DNA from: Primulina eburnea
Lineage: Eukaryota; Streptophyta; Magnoliopsida; Lamiales; Gesneriaceae
Assembly (NCBI RefSeq): GCF_022965805.1
Contig: NC_133103.1
Location: forward strand, 25,569,462-25,633,461
Direction: 5' to 3'
Length of the DNA: 64,000 nt
The notes beneath the pieces were generated by a model. That model saw only the letters and a program-made list of their open reading frames with translations. It was not told where the DNA came from and did no database searches. Every line of letters starts with the position of its first letter. Within the stretch, counting starts at the first letter, position 1. Made by a program: the position numbers and the translations under genes. Positions 46,220 through 59,295 of this stretch are shown here, piece by piece.

Positions 46220-47809
46220 TGTTGCGACTCTGATTGTTGCACTCCCAAGAGCAGGTTGTCCACAAGTAGTATAATTCGGTGAGTCTGATATCGTATCCAC
46301 AGGGAAGCTAAGGTAATTACAAGTCCACTACAATGTCTTTTTGTTTTGTTTTTGATTTTGATTTTGTTTTTGTTTCTTTTTAATTTTAATTGTTTGAATC
46401 TTTATTGGGTAAATTTTAATTGTTCAAATTTTAATTTAAGTAGTTGAGATTAAACGATCCACTCTTGGTATTTTAATAAAGTTAACATTAACGAACAATA
46501 TTGAAATCCACTTAATAAAATGGTTCCAATATATTAAATAATCATATTTATATTATGTTATATATTATTATCTTATAAGTATATAATATATACTAAAACT
46601 TATAAATGTGGTCAAGTATTTAATGTGCTATATATATTTGTAAACACTAAATCAAGGTTCCTACTTTAAATGGTTGTTAAAACCAAACTAACATTTAAAT
46701 GGTACCAAGAAATTAATATTAAGATATATTTGTATATAGTAAATCAAGGTTCCCACTTTAAATGGTTGGTAAAACCAAACTAACATTTAAATGGTACCAA
46801 GAAATTAATATTATAATATATTCATATATAATAAATCAAGGCATCCACTTTAAATGGTTGGTAATACCAAACTAACATTTAAGTGGTTCCAAGAATTTAG
46901 TGTAACATATAGCAACAATAAATCAAAACTCTCACTTATAAGTAGGGTATAAAAATACTTAAAGAAATAAATATAACATAAACAATAAATAATGATTAAA
47001 TAATATAAAACATAGATTCTTACCTCTTAGTAACCTTATTATCATGCCAAGAGTTTCACCTTTTCATCTCAACTTTAGGAAGTTAGCTATTCATTATTCA
47101 AAGTGTAAAACTTTGAATATGAAATTATCATGCTAATTATATTTAAATGAAGAAATAAAGGAAAAATATAGAGAGAAATATTATGAACTCAAAGGTTTGT
47201 TCATAGAATGAGGGATATCTCAATACATTACAATGCACCCCTATTTAAAGCCAAATTTGGGGAGACAACCACAAATAAAATATTATTTTTTACACATAAG
47301 TCTTCATTGGTGTTCCAAGATATTATATTATATTACACATTACTTTTGAAAATCTTCTTCTCCGAATTTTCTTCTTCACATTAAAAAAAAACATGTGGAT
47401 AATTGAGTTGTCTAGTTGTGGTATTTTTTTCAAACCATTTGACCAAGTAATTTGAGAGATATGGTCAAAATACTAGAGCATGGTAAAATTGCCACTCCTT
47501 TGGTAACTTTATTTGTTGATTAATTTGATCCCAATTGTGAGAGGATTTTTATCTAATGCTTGCCACCAATATTGTAGATATTAACATCAACTTTCTACAG
47601 GTTCAAGAATCATCTTAATCCCATTTGCAACGTCAAGTTTATTCTTGTTTTATCGAACCTGTAAAAATAGTAAAAACTTGTAATTACACAACAACTTATA
47701 TTTTATACAATTTATTATAAAACATATAATATTTAAACATTTAATAAAACAAAAACTATATATTTATATTATAAAACATTTAATTAATGTACAATTTTTA
47801 TGTTTATCA
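46220..47809 (-). repeat. 5' LTR of G
   Basis: 1590 bp, tgttgcgactctg to gtttatca. It shows the empty site of the CACTA insertion near 47300 and the same 115-bp direct repeats (46640-46900). The right target copy gggag follows (47810-47814). Confidence 0.92.
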
Positions 47810-47814
47810 GGGAG

Positions 47815-48872
47815 ATGATAGCACTCGAAGAGGTTCGAGAGACAACCACAATTGTAGAACCCACACCCGTCGAGCCAAGAGAGGAGATACAAATTCCTAG
47901 AAGATCCGAGAGAGTCTCGAAACCACCCATGATGAGCCTAACCATGGATGTGATCCAATAACATTCAAGGAAGCGTTATCTGATGCCGATTCATCTATGT
48001 GACTTGAAGCAATGGAATCTGAGATGAATTCCATGCATTCGAACCAAGTGTTGAATTTTTTGGATCCATCTGAGGGAACTATTCCCATAGGGTGTAAATG
48101 GATTTACAAAAGGAAACTTGGGGTAGATGGCAATGAATTGACCTTCAAGGCGCGATTGGTAGCAAGAGGCTATACTCAGAGACAAGGAGTTGACTATAAG
48201 GAAACCTTTTCTCCAGTTACAATACTAAAGTCTATAAGGATATTGCTAGCCATAGCTGCATAGTATGACTATGAGATATGGTAATTGGATGTAAAGACAT
48301 CCTTTCTTAATGGGGATATTAAGGAAGATATTTACATGTCTGAACCTGAAGGGTTTACATCTATCGGAAGTGAGTATATAGTATGCAAACTTCAAAAATC
48401 TATTTATGGTTAAAATTAGGAAACTAGGAGTTGGAACCTCAGATTCGATAGTACAATCAAAGAGTTTGGTTTTACTAAGAATCCAGAGGAACCTTGTGTG
48501 TATAAGAAGGCCAGTGGGAGTGCTGTGACATTTCTGGTACTTTATGTTGATGACATTCTACTCATTGAGAATGATGTAAGGAATTTGCAATCAATTAAAA
48601 TACGGTTAGCGAGTAAGTTCTTGATGCAGGACTTGGGTGAAACAACTTCTGTATTGGGGATACAATTATATAGAGATATACCAAGAAGATTGCTTGGTCT
48701 CATGCAAACCACATGCATTGATAAAATAATTAAGTAGTTCTCGATGGCTGAGTCCAAGAGATGACATCTACCAATGTGTCATGGCGTGTCCCTATCGAAG
48801 TCTATGTCTCCCAAAACTGATGCCGAGATAGCGGCAATGACAAGCTATCCTTATGCATCTGCAATTGGTACA
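47815..48872 (+). pseudogene. Copia P reverse transcriptase remnant
   Basis: Continues the pol of P after G. RT starts [19 protein letters not shown] and [14 protein letters not shown]...[24 protein letters not shown] (48012-48263), meets stops near 48263 and 48412, and resumes with LYVDDILLI, the Copia YVDD active site (48540-48560). It ends at an abrupt junction near 48872 after the YASAIG-type segment. Confidence 0.85.
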
Positions 48873-49374
48873 ATCACTAACCGCCACAATTATAAATTAA
48901 ATCAACAAAGTAAACAAACTCATTTGTTTACTTTCTAATTATATTATTTATAATCGAATTGTAAATCCCAATTTACTATAAATAATTAAAGTTCAACTTC
49001 AATTATTTATTTTATGAGAAAATGTATACAAATTTTGTAGATTTAAACTTAAGGGCTTAAATTTCACAAATTATGTTAAACATCTAATGGCCCAACAACT
49101 CAAGGCCCGTGACACTTTGATATTCCAAAAAACTTTTGAAAATCCTAGTCGTCATCGTCGTTTCCAGAGCTCCGTCGCGGGATTCCGACCAACATGAAAT
49201 TTTTTTTATTCAAAAGGGGGGGGGGGGGGGGGTAGGGCTGCCCTTGTTGCCCGAAAACCTCCCCGAAATTGTCCTTGATTTGTTGTAACGATTATCTCAT
49301 GCGGTCAGAAATTATATTCAATATAATATCATGTATTGGCTACACATAAAAGTAATCTTAGCTCTAATACCACT
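48873..49374 (-). other. PBS and partial leader of a second Q-type element
   Basis: The minus strand reads TGGTATTAGAGC (49361-49372, one mismatch to tRNA-iMet), then leader sequence matching 58735-59281 until the junction at about 48873. It includes a run of 17 G (49216-49232). Non-coding. Confidence 0.75.
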
Positions 49375-51457
49375 TGAAATGGAATAGGTTACAATGCCCG
49401 GAAGCGCAACGAAAGTTTTTTTTAAAAAAATGTTTTCATGATAACAAAAACCAAGCACCCACAATGAAGTGTAGCAAATAACCAAAACACAAACATATGT
49501 CATACATAGTGTGTTTAGAATTTCTTACCTATCAATCACAAGGACTGATGTTTTTGGCTCCAACTAAGTTGTAAACAACTTAGCTCTTGATGATAGATAA
49601 TTTACAAGCTATCCAAGAGCACTCCTTGCTCAAATTCCTTCAAATTAGGTCCACCACTAACAGGGAAGATTCCTTAAAATTTTGTACTAGAAAAATTAGA
49701 CGATTTTTCTTTGAGAAGAGTATGCTTTCATCAACAATTGAGGAAGCAAAATGAGAGGATTTTTTCTTTTGAAAATTTCAGCCAAGGGGGGTGGCTTGGA
49801 GGAGAGAAGAAAAATTCTTGGTGATTGAAAAAGATAAAAGTTTCTTATGCATGCCATGCCTAGTTTATTGTAAAAATTGTCTCCAACCCTTCACCTCCCA
49901 AGCATGCAATTTTATTTGGGCATGTAACATTTAGAAATCCCATGAAATTAAATTTATGTTTCTCAAACACATTTGAGACCAATTAAACTTTACTTGATTT
50001 TACTTGAGCCCACTAGTTGAATGATTATTTCCAATTTAGCTCTACAAGACCCAATGTAATTTAATTAATTAATTACTTGAATTAATTTAATTATTTGGAC
50101 TCTACTAGGTCCACTAATGTTTAATTAATTAAACACTTGAATTAATTTAATTTAGTCCATAATAATGTTTATGATAATAACAATTTTCAAATATATTAGT
50201 TAATTGAGTCATCTTTTAATTTAGGAACACTTCCACAAATTAAAAGTTACATTCCCTATAATCCTCTTATAGAAGTCATACTTATATTTTATTTTGCGCT
50301 TATAAACTCTTTTATAAGACGTTCAACACATTGAACTATTTTACTTCTCAACGTGATCTAGAAAGTTAACACTTGTGTGACCCTCAATGGTTCAATGATA
50401 CAACTAGTCGTGGGTTCACATCTCAATGTGATTCGGGACTAAACATGTCCTTATATGAGCATACCCCAATTGCTCCATTCTTACTTATCAACTCTTTGAT
50501 AATAAGAACGTCAGAACTCAGGTCTGATAGTAACCAACCAATCATGTTAAACGCCTAGCAGCATCACTTACATGATTCCCCTAGGTATCAAATGATAGTG
50601 CCTGCAAGAACCAACCATTATGGTTAGCGTACATTATGGTCCCTTCATCTCATATATCCCGACTGATTCGAAAACTATTGGTATATCGAGAGTTGTGAAA
50701 AAATCGATACTATGTGTCATGTCGTACATAGTTGCATCGATGGTGTAATCTAAAAAAACCCCTTTCTTAATTATCACCAACACACTGATTAGAGATTTCA
50801 AACTACATACACATGATATCACATAGGATATCCATACCTGAAAGTAAGTGGTGATCCCCGACTACAATGCATCGACTCCTATATGTTTCGACAAAACACC
50901 AAACCTTGCCACCTGATGACCCAATAAGAGTTGATAAACAAGTCAAAGTGCAATGCTAGCATATAGAGTCTCAATGTTGTCCCGGGTCATAAGGACTAAT
51001 GGTGTACAACCATAAACAGGATGTTTCCAAACGATAAGTGAAAACCACTTGGAAAGTTCTTTATAGAGGGTTGTTCAGTGCACTCTACAAGGAGCACCTA
51101 TCTGCATGCTCAGACATCACAATGTCCCTTACCAATGAAACACGGTACTCACATCGCAGATACTAGTCTAAAACTCGAGCGGCCTTTATCCTTTTTAGCG
51201 GCAGCTGAATCGACTAAGAACTATTTAGGATATACAGTATTGCAAATATGAGTTTGATGATAATCATTATATGACCATCTCATATTCTTTCTACTATTTT
51301 CATATTCAAGACTTTATCTATGCAACTAGCATGGGTACATAGATAAAGATGTGCCAAAACAATAATTTAAAATATAATTAAAATAAAGATTGTTTATACA
51401 TAGATTTTTAACATGAACCCTCGGCAACACTTGGCTCGACGGGCACCTACTCTAACA
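49375..51457 (-). repeat. LTR shared by Q (3') and a second truncated element (5')
   Basis: 2083 bp, edges TGTTAGAGTAGG and ccatttca on the minus strand. Internal Copia sequence flanks it on both sides. It is the most complete LTR of the family and was used to set the edges of P. Confidence 0.88.
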
Positions 51458-51591
51458 ATCTCCAACTTTCACTAGAGCTAACTACCCATATGCTTCAAAC
51501 CCATTGATTCGCGATGTTTCTCGAATAATGGTCCAGGTAAAGGATTAGTTAGTGGATCAACAACATTAACCGCGGGGCCAACTTTTTCAAT

Positions 51592-53514
51592 CTACATTTC
51601 TCTTCTTTCCACAATCTCTCGGAAAGTGTGGTACTTTCTCAATATATGTTTGGATTTATGATGAAACCTTGGCTCCTTTGCCTGAGCAATGGCTCCCGTG
51701 TTGTCACAAAACAGCATGACTGGAGCAACTCCATTAGGAATGACGCCCAAATCTTGGAAGAAATTCCTTAACCAAACAGTCTCCTTTGATACAGCTGATG
51801 CAGCAATGTTTTCGGCCTCAGTGGTGGAATCCGCAGTTCTTTCTTCTTTGGAATTATTCCAAGAGACAACATCACCATTGAGCATGAATATGAACCCAGA
51901 GGTTGACTTTGAGTCTCCGATATCTATTTGGAAGCTAGAGTGGCTATAGCCTTCTAATTTTAGTTCTTCACCCCCATAGACCAAGAACAACTTATTGGCA
52001 CTTCTCAAATACTTGAGGATGTCTTTCACAGCTTTCCAGTGTGGAAGACCAGGGTTCTATTGATATCTACTCACTACGCTTGTTGCAAAAGCCACATCAA
52101 GACGTATAGATATCATCTCATACATGATGCTATCAATTGCAGATGCATACGGAATGCTTGTCATCGCCGGTATCTCTGCATCAGTCTTGGGAGACATAGA
52201 CTTGTATAGGGACACACCATGACATATTGGTAGATGTCCTCTCTTGGACTCATCGATCGAGAACCTCTTAACGATGGTGTCAATGTATCTGGACTGGATG
52301 AGACCAAGCAATCTTCTTGACCTATCACTATATATCTGTATTCCCAATACAAAAGATGCTTCACCCAAGTCCTGCATCGAGAAATTACTCGCTAACCATA
52401 TTTTAGTTGATTGCAACATCCCTACATCATTCCCAATGAGTAGAATGTCATCAACATAAAGTACCAGGAATGTCACAGCACTCCCACTGACCATCTCATA
52501 CACTCAAAGTTCCTTCGGATTCTTAGTAAAACCAAACTCTTTGATTGTACTAACGAATCTGAGGTTCCCACTCCTAGATGCCTGCTTTAGACCATAAATA
52601 GATCTCTGAAGTTTGTATACCAAATGCTCACTTCCGATAAATGTAAACCCTTCAGGTTGAGACATGTAAATCTCTTCCTTAATATCCCATTAAGAAAGGT
52701 TGTCTTTACATCCATCTGTCATATCTCATAGTCATACCATGCAGCTATGGCTAGCAATATCCTTATAGATTTGAACATTGCAAATGGAAAAAAGTTTCCT
52801 CAAAGTCAACTCCTTGTCTTTGAGTATACCCTTTTACTACCAATCGCGCCTTGAAGTTCAATACATTCCCATCGGCCCCATGTTTCCTCTTGTAAATCGA
52901 TTTACACCTATAGGAACAGTTCCCTCAAGTGGATCCACAAGGTACCACACTTGGTTCGAATGCATGGAAAACATCTCAGATTTCATTGCTTCAAGCCACT
53001 TGGATGAATTGGCATCAAATAATGCTTCTCTAAAGGTTATTGGATCACATCCATGGTTAGGCTCCTCATGACCCTCTTCAAGAAGCAGACCATACCTCAT
53101 AGGTGGTCTCAAGACTCTCTCGGATCTTCTAGGAGTTTTTATCTCCTCTCTTGGCTATACGGGTGTGGGTTCTAAAATTGTGGGTGTCTCTCGAATCTCT
53201 TCGAGTTCTATCATCTCCCATTTTCTATCCAATAGAAATTCCTTTTCCAAAAAGGTTTCATTCCTAGAAACAAACACCTTTGTTTCTTGGGGATGATAGA
53301 AATAATATCCAACTGAATTCCTTGGATATCCCACAAAGTAACATAAAATGAATCGACTATCCAATTTATCTCCCACTGCATGCTTCGCATAAGCAGGGCA
53401 TCCCCATATTCTAAGATAAGAATATTTGGAAGGCTTACCCATCCATATCTCATATGGTGTCTTATCAACTGCTTTTGAATTGACATTGTTCAATAAAAGT
53501 TCCGTTGTCTCATG
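51592..53514 (-). pseudogene. Copia Q RT, RNase H and C-terminal integrase remnant
   Basis: Minus strand. Integrase C-terminal part (KTPYEIWMGKPSKYSYLRIWG, 53493-53155), RT with KARLVVKGYTQ-like sequence in broken frames, FLVLYVDDILLIGND (52503-52057, catalytic YVDD intact) and RNase H (GFIFMLNGDVVSWNNSKEERTADSTTEAE, then LFCDNTGAIAQA, 52029-51592). Several stops and frameshifts. A polypurine stretch (gtgaaagttggagat) precedes the LTR. The region 51458-51591 is the short 3' untranslated part. Confidence 0.85.
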
Positions 53515-53519
53515 CGCAT
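53515..53519. repeat. Target site duplication of the solo LTR, left copy
   Basis: cgcat here and at 55694-55698, on either side of the solo LTR. Confidence 0.9.
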
Positions 53520-54207
53520 TGTGGGGACCCGGACGCTAATCATGTTCTTAATCATCATTGGGACTAATTATTCCATTATAAACAGGGTCTAAAAATTTTT
53601 CTTTTAATATACAAGCGGAAACGTAATGCAATTCAATTCAAATTACATATTAAACATAAACATACACATCATGTATTATCTACAAGGATTCAACTAGGTT
53701 CAACTACATATCAGTGCTGAATCCTAAGTTGCTTCGAAGCCCGGATCTCCACGCTATCTAGTCCAGCCTCTTTCTTTTCTTGACCCTGAACCTGCCCCAC
53801 CTGTTGTCATGCACACATACAAAACAAGACAACAGCCGGATAACTCCGGTGAGATATAAATATCCCAGTATAAACAATGTAAACGTGCAATCATATAAAA
53901 ACATATATAAAAGCATATAAGCAATAATCATAACATGTATCAAATCAGAACATGAAGCAATATCAAGAATAACTCTTATTCTAAACATGTACCATCATCA
54001 GGAACATAATCAACATCAAATAATATAAATCAATATCAAGCAATGACTCACACTCAGACTCAAACTCAACTCAAACAACGCGTCGTCTCAGACTCGACTC
54101 AACTCTAACCTAGGGATCCCGATGTCTGGATATAGGTAATTATATCGAATCTCAGTCGATAGGAATGAATCAATCCCTAAACGGCATCGATGTAATTAAT
54201 ATCTCCA

Positions 54208-54460
54208 GTGTCTGGGCGAATCAGCCGCAGAATTGACGACTCAGTCAATAACCTGACGAATCAGCCAGTAATTAGGCGAATCAGCCAATAATCAGACAAC
54301 TCAGCCTGTAATTAATCGAATCAGCTTATGTTTAGACGAATCAGTCAATAACCTGACGAATCAACCGGTGACTAGGCGAATCAGCCTATGACTCCACGAC
54401 TCAGAAATCAATACATACAGTCAGTATCTAAGCAAATCAATCAATGACTAGCGAATCAGC
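54208..54460. repeat. Expanded 20-bp tandem repeat in the solo LTR
   Basis: About twelve units of the form aggcgaatcagccaataat. The Z LTR has about four related units (2557-2644). Likely transcribed in R/U5. Confidence 0.8.
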
Positions 54461-55244
54461 AGTCCTTACATGCAGTGGCTATAATCAATAGACAACAAAC
54501 ATCAATCTCATCAATTACAAGAATCAATGTAATAAACTAAGTATGTGATTTAGGGAAACTCGAGTCAAACCTTCCTCGAGTTGTGAAATCCCAACTCAAC
54601 ATTAATTTATACCTGTCACTCTGATACTCTGCCTCTGTCGAAGTCTTGAATTCAAACCTGTCAATATTACTCTGAAATGCCAATACCGAGAAGTATAATA
54701 TCAATACCTCACTCCATTCAAATCTGTTATACGCAATACTCAATCTAATTCAATATTGACGGCATAACGGTATAACCTCAATACATTCAGCAATATCATA
54801 TCAATCAAATATTAATTCTAATATCTCGTACTCAATAATACTCCAATCCTGATATCAATTCTCAATCAACTTAACTCTAAAAATCATAACAATTTCATAT
54901 GGTATCTTTTTCTCAGTCCGGTTTCGATTATACGATGTCTAACATGCCAAGAACAGCATATATGAATCATATCAGATTCTGACAATACCATAATTTCAAA
55001 TCATATCAAAACATAGCAAAACTTACGTCCAGTTGTAGCCTATGTCGATAGGAACACAGTACCGAAGTCGGATTCAAAATCTGACGGACGGATTCCTCGC
55101 AAATTAATTTCAAACCTCGGAACTTCAAAACCTTCCCCTCGATTTCTTTTTTTTCTGAAGATTACGTTTACATGTATATATATATATATATACACACCTC
55201 GTACACAAGCAACAAGTGGCACATTTTCGTGTTGCATGCCTGGC

Positions 55245-55524
55245 GCATATGCGCGCACAATTCCGCGCATATGCGCCGAGAGCCTTCTCCTTGCTAACCG
55301 ACTGCTCGCGCATATGCGCGAACACAAGTCGCGCATTTGCGCGAGACCTACTGGAGTGCTCGCGCATATGCGCGCACTACCTCGCGCATATGCGCGAGAC
55401 TTACAGTCTCGGCATTCATGCTACTGGACACCTCGCGCATATGCGCGCCCTCTCGCCGCGCATATGCGCGGGGTCTTCTGCCCGATGCGCGCATGTTCGC
55501 GCACTATATCGCGCATGTGCGCGC
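55245..55524 (-). promoter_or_regulatory. GCGCATATGCGC palindrome array in the solo LTR
   Basis: Ten units begin (at gcatatg or a variant) near 55245, 55267, 55310, 55333, 55364, 55386, 55437, 55460, 55491 and 55513. Intervals: 22, 43, 23, 31, 22, 51, 23, 31, 22. These are five pairs of 22-23 bp. In element orientation an AT run follows after about 50 bp. Promoter-proximal role inferred. Confidence 0.62.
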
Positions 55525-55698
55525 ATGGCAGCTCCCTCGCACACCTTTCGTGTATTTTTCCGTCTTTTCCGGCTAATCCGTTCTGTCTATATTTACCGTA
55601 ATTAATTCATAAATCATTTCAGATTAATTCCAGATTACGGTACTCATACCCAAATCATTTCAGATTACGGTAATTAAATTCTAGGGCATTACACGCAT

Positions 55699-57578
55699 AT
55701 CCCGGAAAAGATGGCGGCAACTCTGTGAAACCCATCATAGATCGAACCATGTCCATCAAAGTCCGATTACGACGCTCTGAAACTACATTCAACTGCGGTG
55801 TAGCAGATGGAGTCCACTGTGAGAGAATCTCATTCTCCTTAAGATACTCTTGGAACTCGACACTCAAATATTGACCACCTCGATCCGATTAAAGTCGCTT
55901 GATGCTACGTTCCAACTGTTTCTATACTTCACTTCTGAATTATTTGAGACTTTCAAAGCTTTCAGATTTGTATTTCATCAAATAAACATACCCATACCTT
56001 GAAAAATCATCGGTAAAGGTGATGAAGTAGGCATGTCCATGCTTAGTGGTGATGCTAAGCGGACCGTACACATCGGTAAGGACCAAATCCAATAATCATT
56101 TGGCACGCTTCATGTGGCCCTTAAATGGAATTTTGATCATCTTTCTTTTTGGACAGGATTCACAAGTCGTGAGAGAATTAATATCAGACATATCAAACAT
56201 GCCTACTCCCACTAGCTTGTTCATCCTTTTTAGGAAAATATTTCCTAATAGAGCATGCCATAATCGTGCCGAATTTAGAGTATCTTGTTTTTGTTTGTTT
56301 GTTGTTGTTATTGTTTGGACATTTTTTGGTGGAATATCTTTCAATTTTAAGTTATAGAGATCATTTTCAAGTTCTCCCATAGCAATCAAACATTCATTCT
56401 TGTAAATGTTGCAAACACCTTTGCTAAATAAACAAAAATATCCATATTTATCAAGCATAGAATGGAAACAATTTTTTTCACCAAATCAGGTACAACCAAT
56501 AATCTCTTAAAATTAATTTAAAATCATTGCTCAAAAGTAAGTAAACATCTCCAATAGCCTTGGCAGCAACTCTTGCTCCATTGCCCATCCTCAAGAAGTT
56601 CTCACCTTCCTTAAGTCTCCTCTTTCTTTCAATCACCTGGAAATCAATATAGAGATGTGAGCCATAGCCGATATCTAATACCCAAGAAGTAAAGTTAATT
56701 GAAATGTTTACTTCAATACAGAACATACTATTTCCAGAACCTTTTTGGGCAAAATATTCTCTAAAGTTACGCCTCCAATGTCCAGGATTCTTGTAGTGAT
56801 GACAGATATCTGCAGTCTTGTAAGCCTTAACTGGTGTGGCTGCCACAGCGAGTCTCGGAGTTTACCTCTTCAAGGGCACGTTCTTCTTGGGATGTTGGAA
56901 AGAACTCTTCTTTCCCTTCCCATGTGGTCCTTTCTTCGTACCAGATGAAGAACCCACATAAAGAACCGACTTATCTTTCTTGATGATGGACTCAAAGGTA
57001 ACAAGCATATTCACCAACTCCTCAAGGGTAGGATCAAGCTTGTTCGTGTTGAAATTCACCACAAAATGATCAAATGAGGTAGGCAGCGAAAAGAGCAACA
57101 CGTCAGTGGCCAACTCCCAAGGAAACGCAAGATCCATGCCAACGAGCTTGTCCACAAGCCCAATCATCTTCAGGCCATGCTCATGGGCCGAGGCCCCATC
57201 TCGCATGCGTAAAGTGATCAAATCCTTGACGATAACATGCCTAAGAGGTTGTGTTTGCTCACCAAAGAGCTCCTTGAGATGCAGATGAATGTCAGTAGCA
57301 CTCTTTGCATCCTAAAAACGCCTCTGCAGCTCATCATTCATAGAAGCCAGAATATAACACTTGGCTTTCAAGTCATGGTCACACCAATCCTTGCAAATTT
57401 GCAATTCCTCAGGAGTGCAGCTAGTTGGAGCTTCAACAGGGGACGACTCAGTCATTATACATGCTATCCTTTCCGAATTCAAGACGATTTTCATATTTCT
57501 TAGCCAATTGAGGTAATTAGGTCCGGTTAAAATTTGTTTGTCGAGTATTGCAGATAACGGGTTGCAAATCGAAGACAT
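55699..57578 (-). pseudogene. Copia Q gag, protease and N-terminal integrase remnant
   Basis: Gag starts at 57578 (MSSICNPLSAILDKQILTGP) and breaks near 57312. It continues 57221-56862, then a damaged knuckle, CHHYKNPGHWRRNF (two Cys lost), and protease VLDIGYGSH near 56680. The GAG_pre-integrase segment is 56458-56096, and integrase sequence with PQLNVVSERRNRTLMDMVRSMM lies at 55867-55699, where the solo LTR cuts it. Inactive. Confidence 0.85.
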
Positions 57579-59295
57579 TATCAAATTTGTATTGAAAATT
57601 AAAAATAGATAAATGTTAATGACTATATTAAAATATTTAGTAAAATATAAAGTATGGACTTTTACTTCATAAATTTTTACTCCCACTGTTTAGATAATTT
57701 TCACTACCCTCTAGTTAAAACAGGAAACTCCTTTTCTCAATAGGTACGTAAGGTCCAATTATGAAATTATGATCCCGAATAATATTAGCCAATCATTATT
57801 CCTAAAAAGTAGTTTCCAATTCATCTCCATGCAACACTTTACGTAAAATTTTGTCTCACATTTGATTAGGATCCATTAAAATGACATCGTTCATCTTTAC
57901 GTGTCAAGCCTTACCCATCGATGTTGAACCTTAATGGACGGTCGCCATGAGTTCCATCAATAATATGAGCCGAAATCATGGGAGTTCCACGTAGTTCACA
58001 TCACCATATCAATGGATGTCACAACTTTCTGGAGTCCAGGGATCCCCCAATAATATGAGTTGAGCCCCGAGCACGAATAGCGTTCATCATGCACCAATTG
58101 TCGATGGAAGACATGCAAATTATTAACACCTTTATAATTCTCCTTTTCGGGCTTGATATTAATTTTAAATCTTATTTAAAATGAGGGGTTTTTAATTTTT
58201 TAAAGGTCTCATCATTAATTTTATTTAAAAAACTCTGCATGTTTGATCGTAAGTTTTATGGATTCATGCAACTTAGTTATTAAAAAAATAGTAACGCACA
58301 TACTCATTATTTATAATGTATCATGCATATATTATAATGGCCTATGTGAGCCAAACACGAGACTAAGTCCAATCCTAGGGAATGCATGGGAAGCAAATGC
58401 ATAACTACATAAACATCCAATATTTACATGTCTTCAATCTTCATAATCATCAAGGCCCACCATATTCAAATGTTGATCTTCTACTATACTAATATTTATA
58501 AATAAATATCCATGGCAAATAGAGATACATAATATGGGGAAGGAACGAGCCATAAACCAAGCCCAATTATAAATTGATAATTATTACAATCATTCAACAC
58601 AAAATATCCTAGCATACACCTAGCAAATTGGGCTTGCGCTTTTGATCATCTTTCTTACATAGTATCACATATCATACACCATTAATTAATTATCACAATA
58701 ATCAATTGATCCAATATTATATATCATGATCCAGTCGCTAACCCCCACGATTATAAATTAAATCAACATGGTAAACAAACTCCTTTGTTTACTTTCTAAT
58801 TAATTTTATTTATTACCGAATTTCTTGTAAATCACAATTTACTATAAATAATTGAAGTCCAACTTCAATTATTTATTTTATGAGAAAATGTATATAAAAT
58901 TTGTGGATTTAAACTTAAGGGTCCAATAAGACATTTTTCACCAAAAATATTTTGGCACATTTAAATTTCACAAATTATGTTAACCATCCAATGGCACAAC
59001 AAATCAAGGCCAATGACACTTTGATATTCTAAAACACTTTTGGAAATCCTTGTCATCATCGCTGTTGTCGGAGCTCCGTCGCCGGATTCTGGCCGCAATG
59101 CAATTTTTTTTTATTTAAAAGAGGGGTTTTGGGAAGCCTCAAAGGCTGCCCTTGCTGCTTGAAATGGGCAGCCCCGAAATCCTCCCCAAAATTGGCATCG
59201 ATTTGTTGGAACAATTATCTCATGCAGTTAGAAATTTTATTCAATATAATATCATGTATTTGCTACACAAAATTAACCATAGTTTTGATACAACT
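57579..59295 (-). other. Leader and PBS of Q
   Basis: Non-coding leader matching 30818-32535 of P in reverse, with a degenerate PBS near 59282-59293 (minus strand ttgtatcaaaac). No gene is supported. Confidence 0.75.

Larger units (their letters stand above)
34718..47809 (-). mobile_element. Athila/Tat-like Ty3/Gypsy element G carrying a LOG-like gene
   Basis: 13,092 bp, minus strand, inside Copia P with a 5-bp duplication, gggag. 5' LTR 46220-47809; 3' LTR 34718-37907 (enlarged by a CACTA element). The PBS matches tRNA-Asp (46197-46213), common in Athila-type elements. Gag-pol (40778-46022) has several stops and an altered RT active site. Between the end of pol and the 3' LTR lie a frameshifted Cys-rich ORF (40062-40606) and an intact LOG-like ORF (39225-39863), both in element orientation, then 1.3 kb of AT-rich sequence. 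Integrase ends without a chromodomain, in line with Tat/Athila. Confidence 0.92.
28767..48872 (+). mobile_element. Ty1/Copia retrotransposon P, truncated, split by G
   Basis: 5' LTR, PBS, long leader, gag, protease and integrase (28767-34717), then RT continuing after G (47815-48872). Removing G and one gggag copy restores the local Copia sequence, as judged against Q near 53210. The element stops abruptly near 48872 within the region after RT; RNase H and the 3' LTR are missing and an inverted copy of the Q-type leader follows. Multiple stops and frameshifts show it is dead. Confidence 0.85.
53520..55693 (-). mobile_element. Solo LTR of a Gypsy family related to Z
   Basis: 2174 bp with edges tgtggggacccgg and gggcattaca and a perfect 5-bp duplication, so it arose by LTR-LTR recombination within a former full element in Q. 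It has the Z-type layout: palindrome array (55245-55524), short AT run (55173-55190), and a 20-bp tandem repeat block (54208-54460). Open frames within the array are artefacts of repeated sequence. Confidence 0.93.

Noticed and set aside
55040..55605. Several overlapping frames with repeated CAYAR/RICA-like residues
   Set aside because: Arise from the gcgcatatgcgc array in several frames at once; not a gene family.
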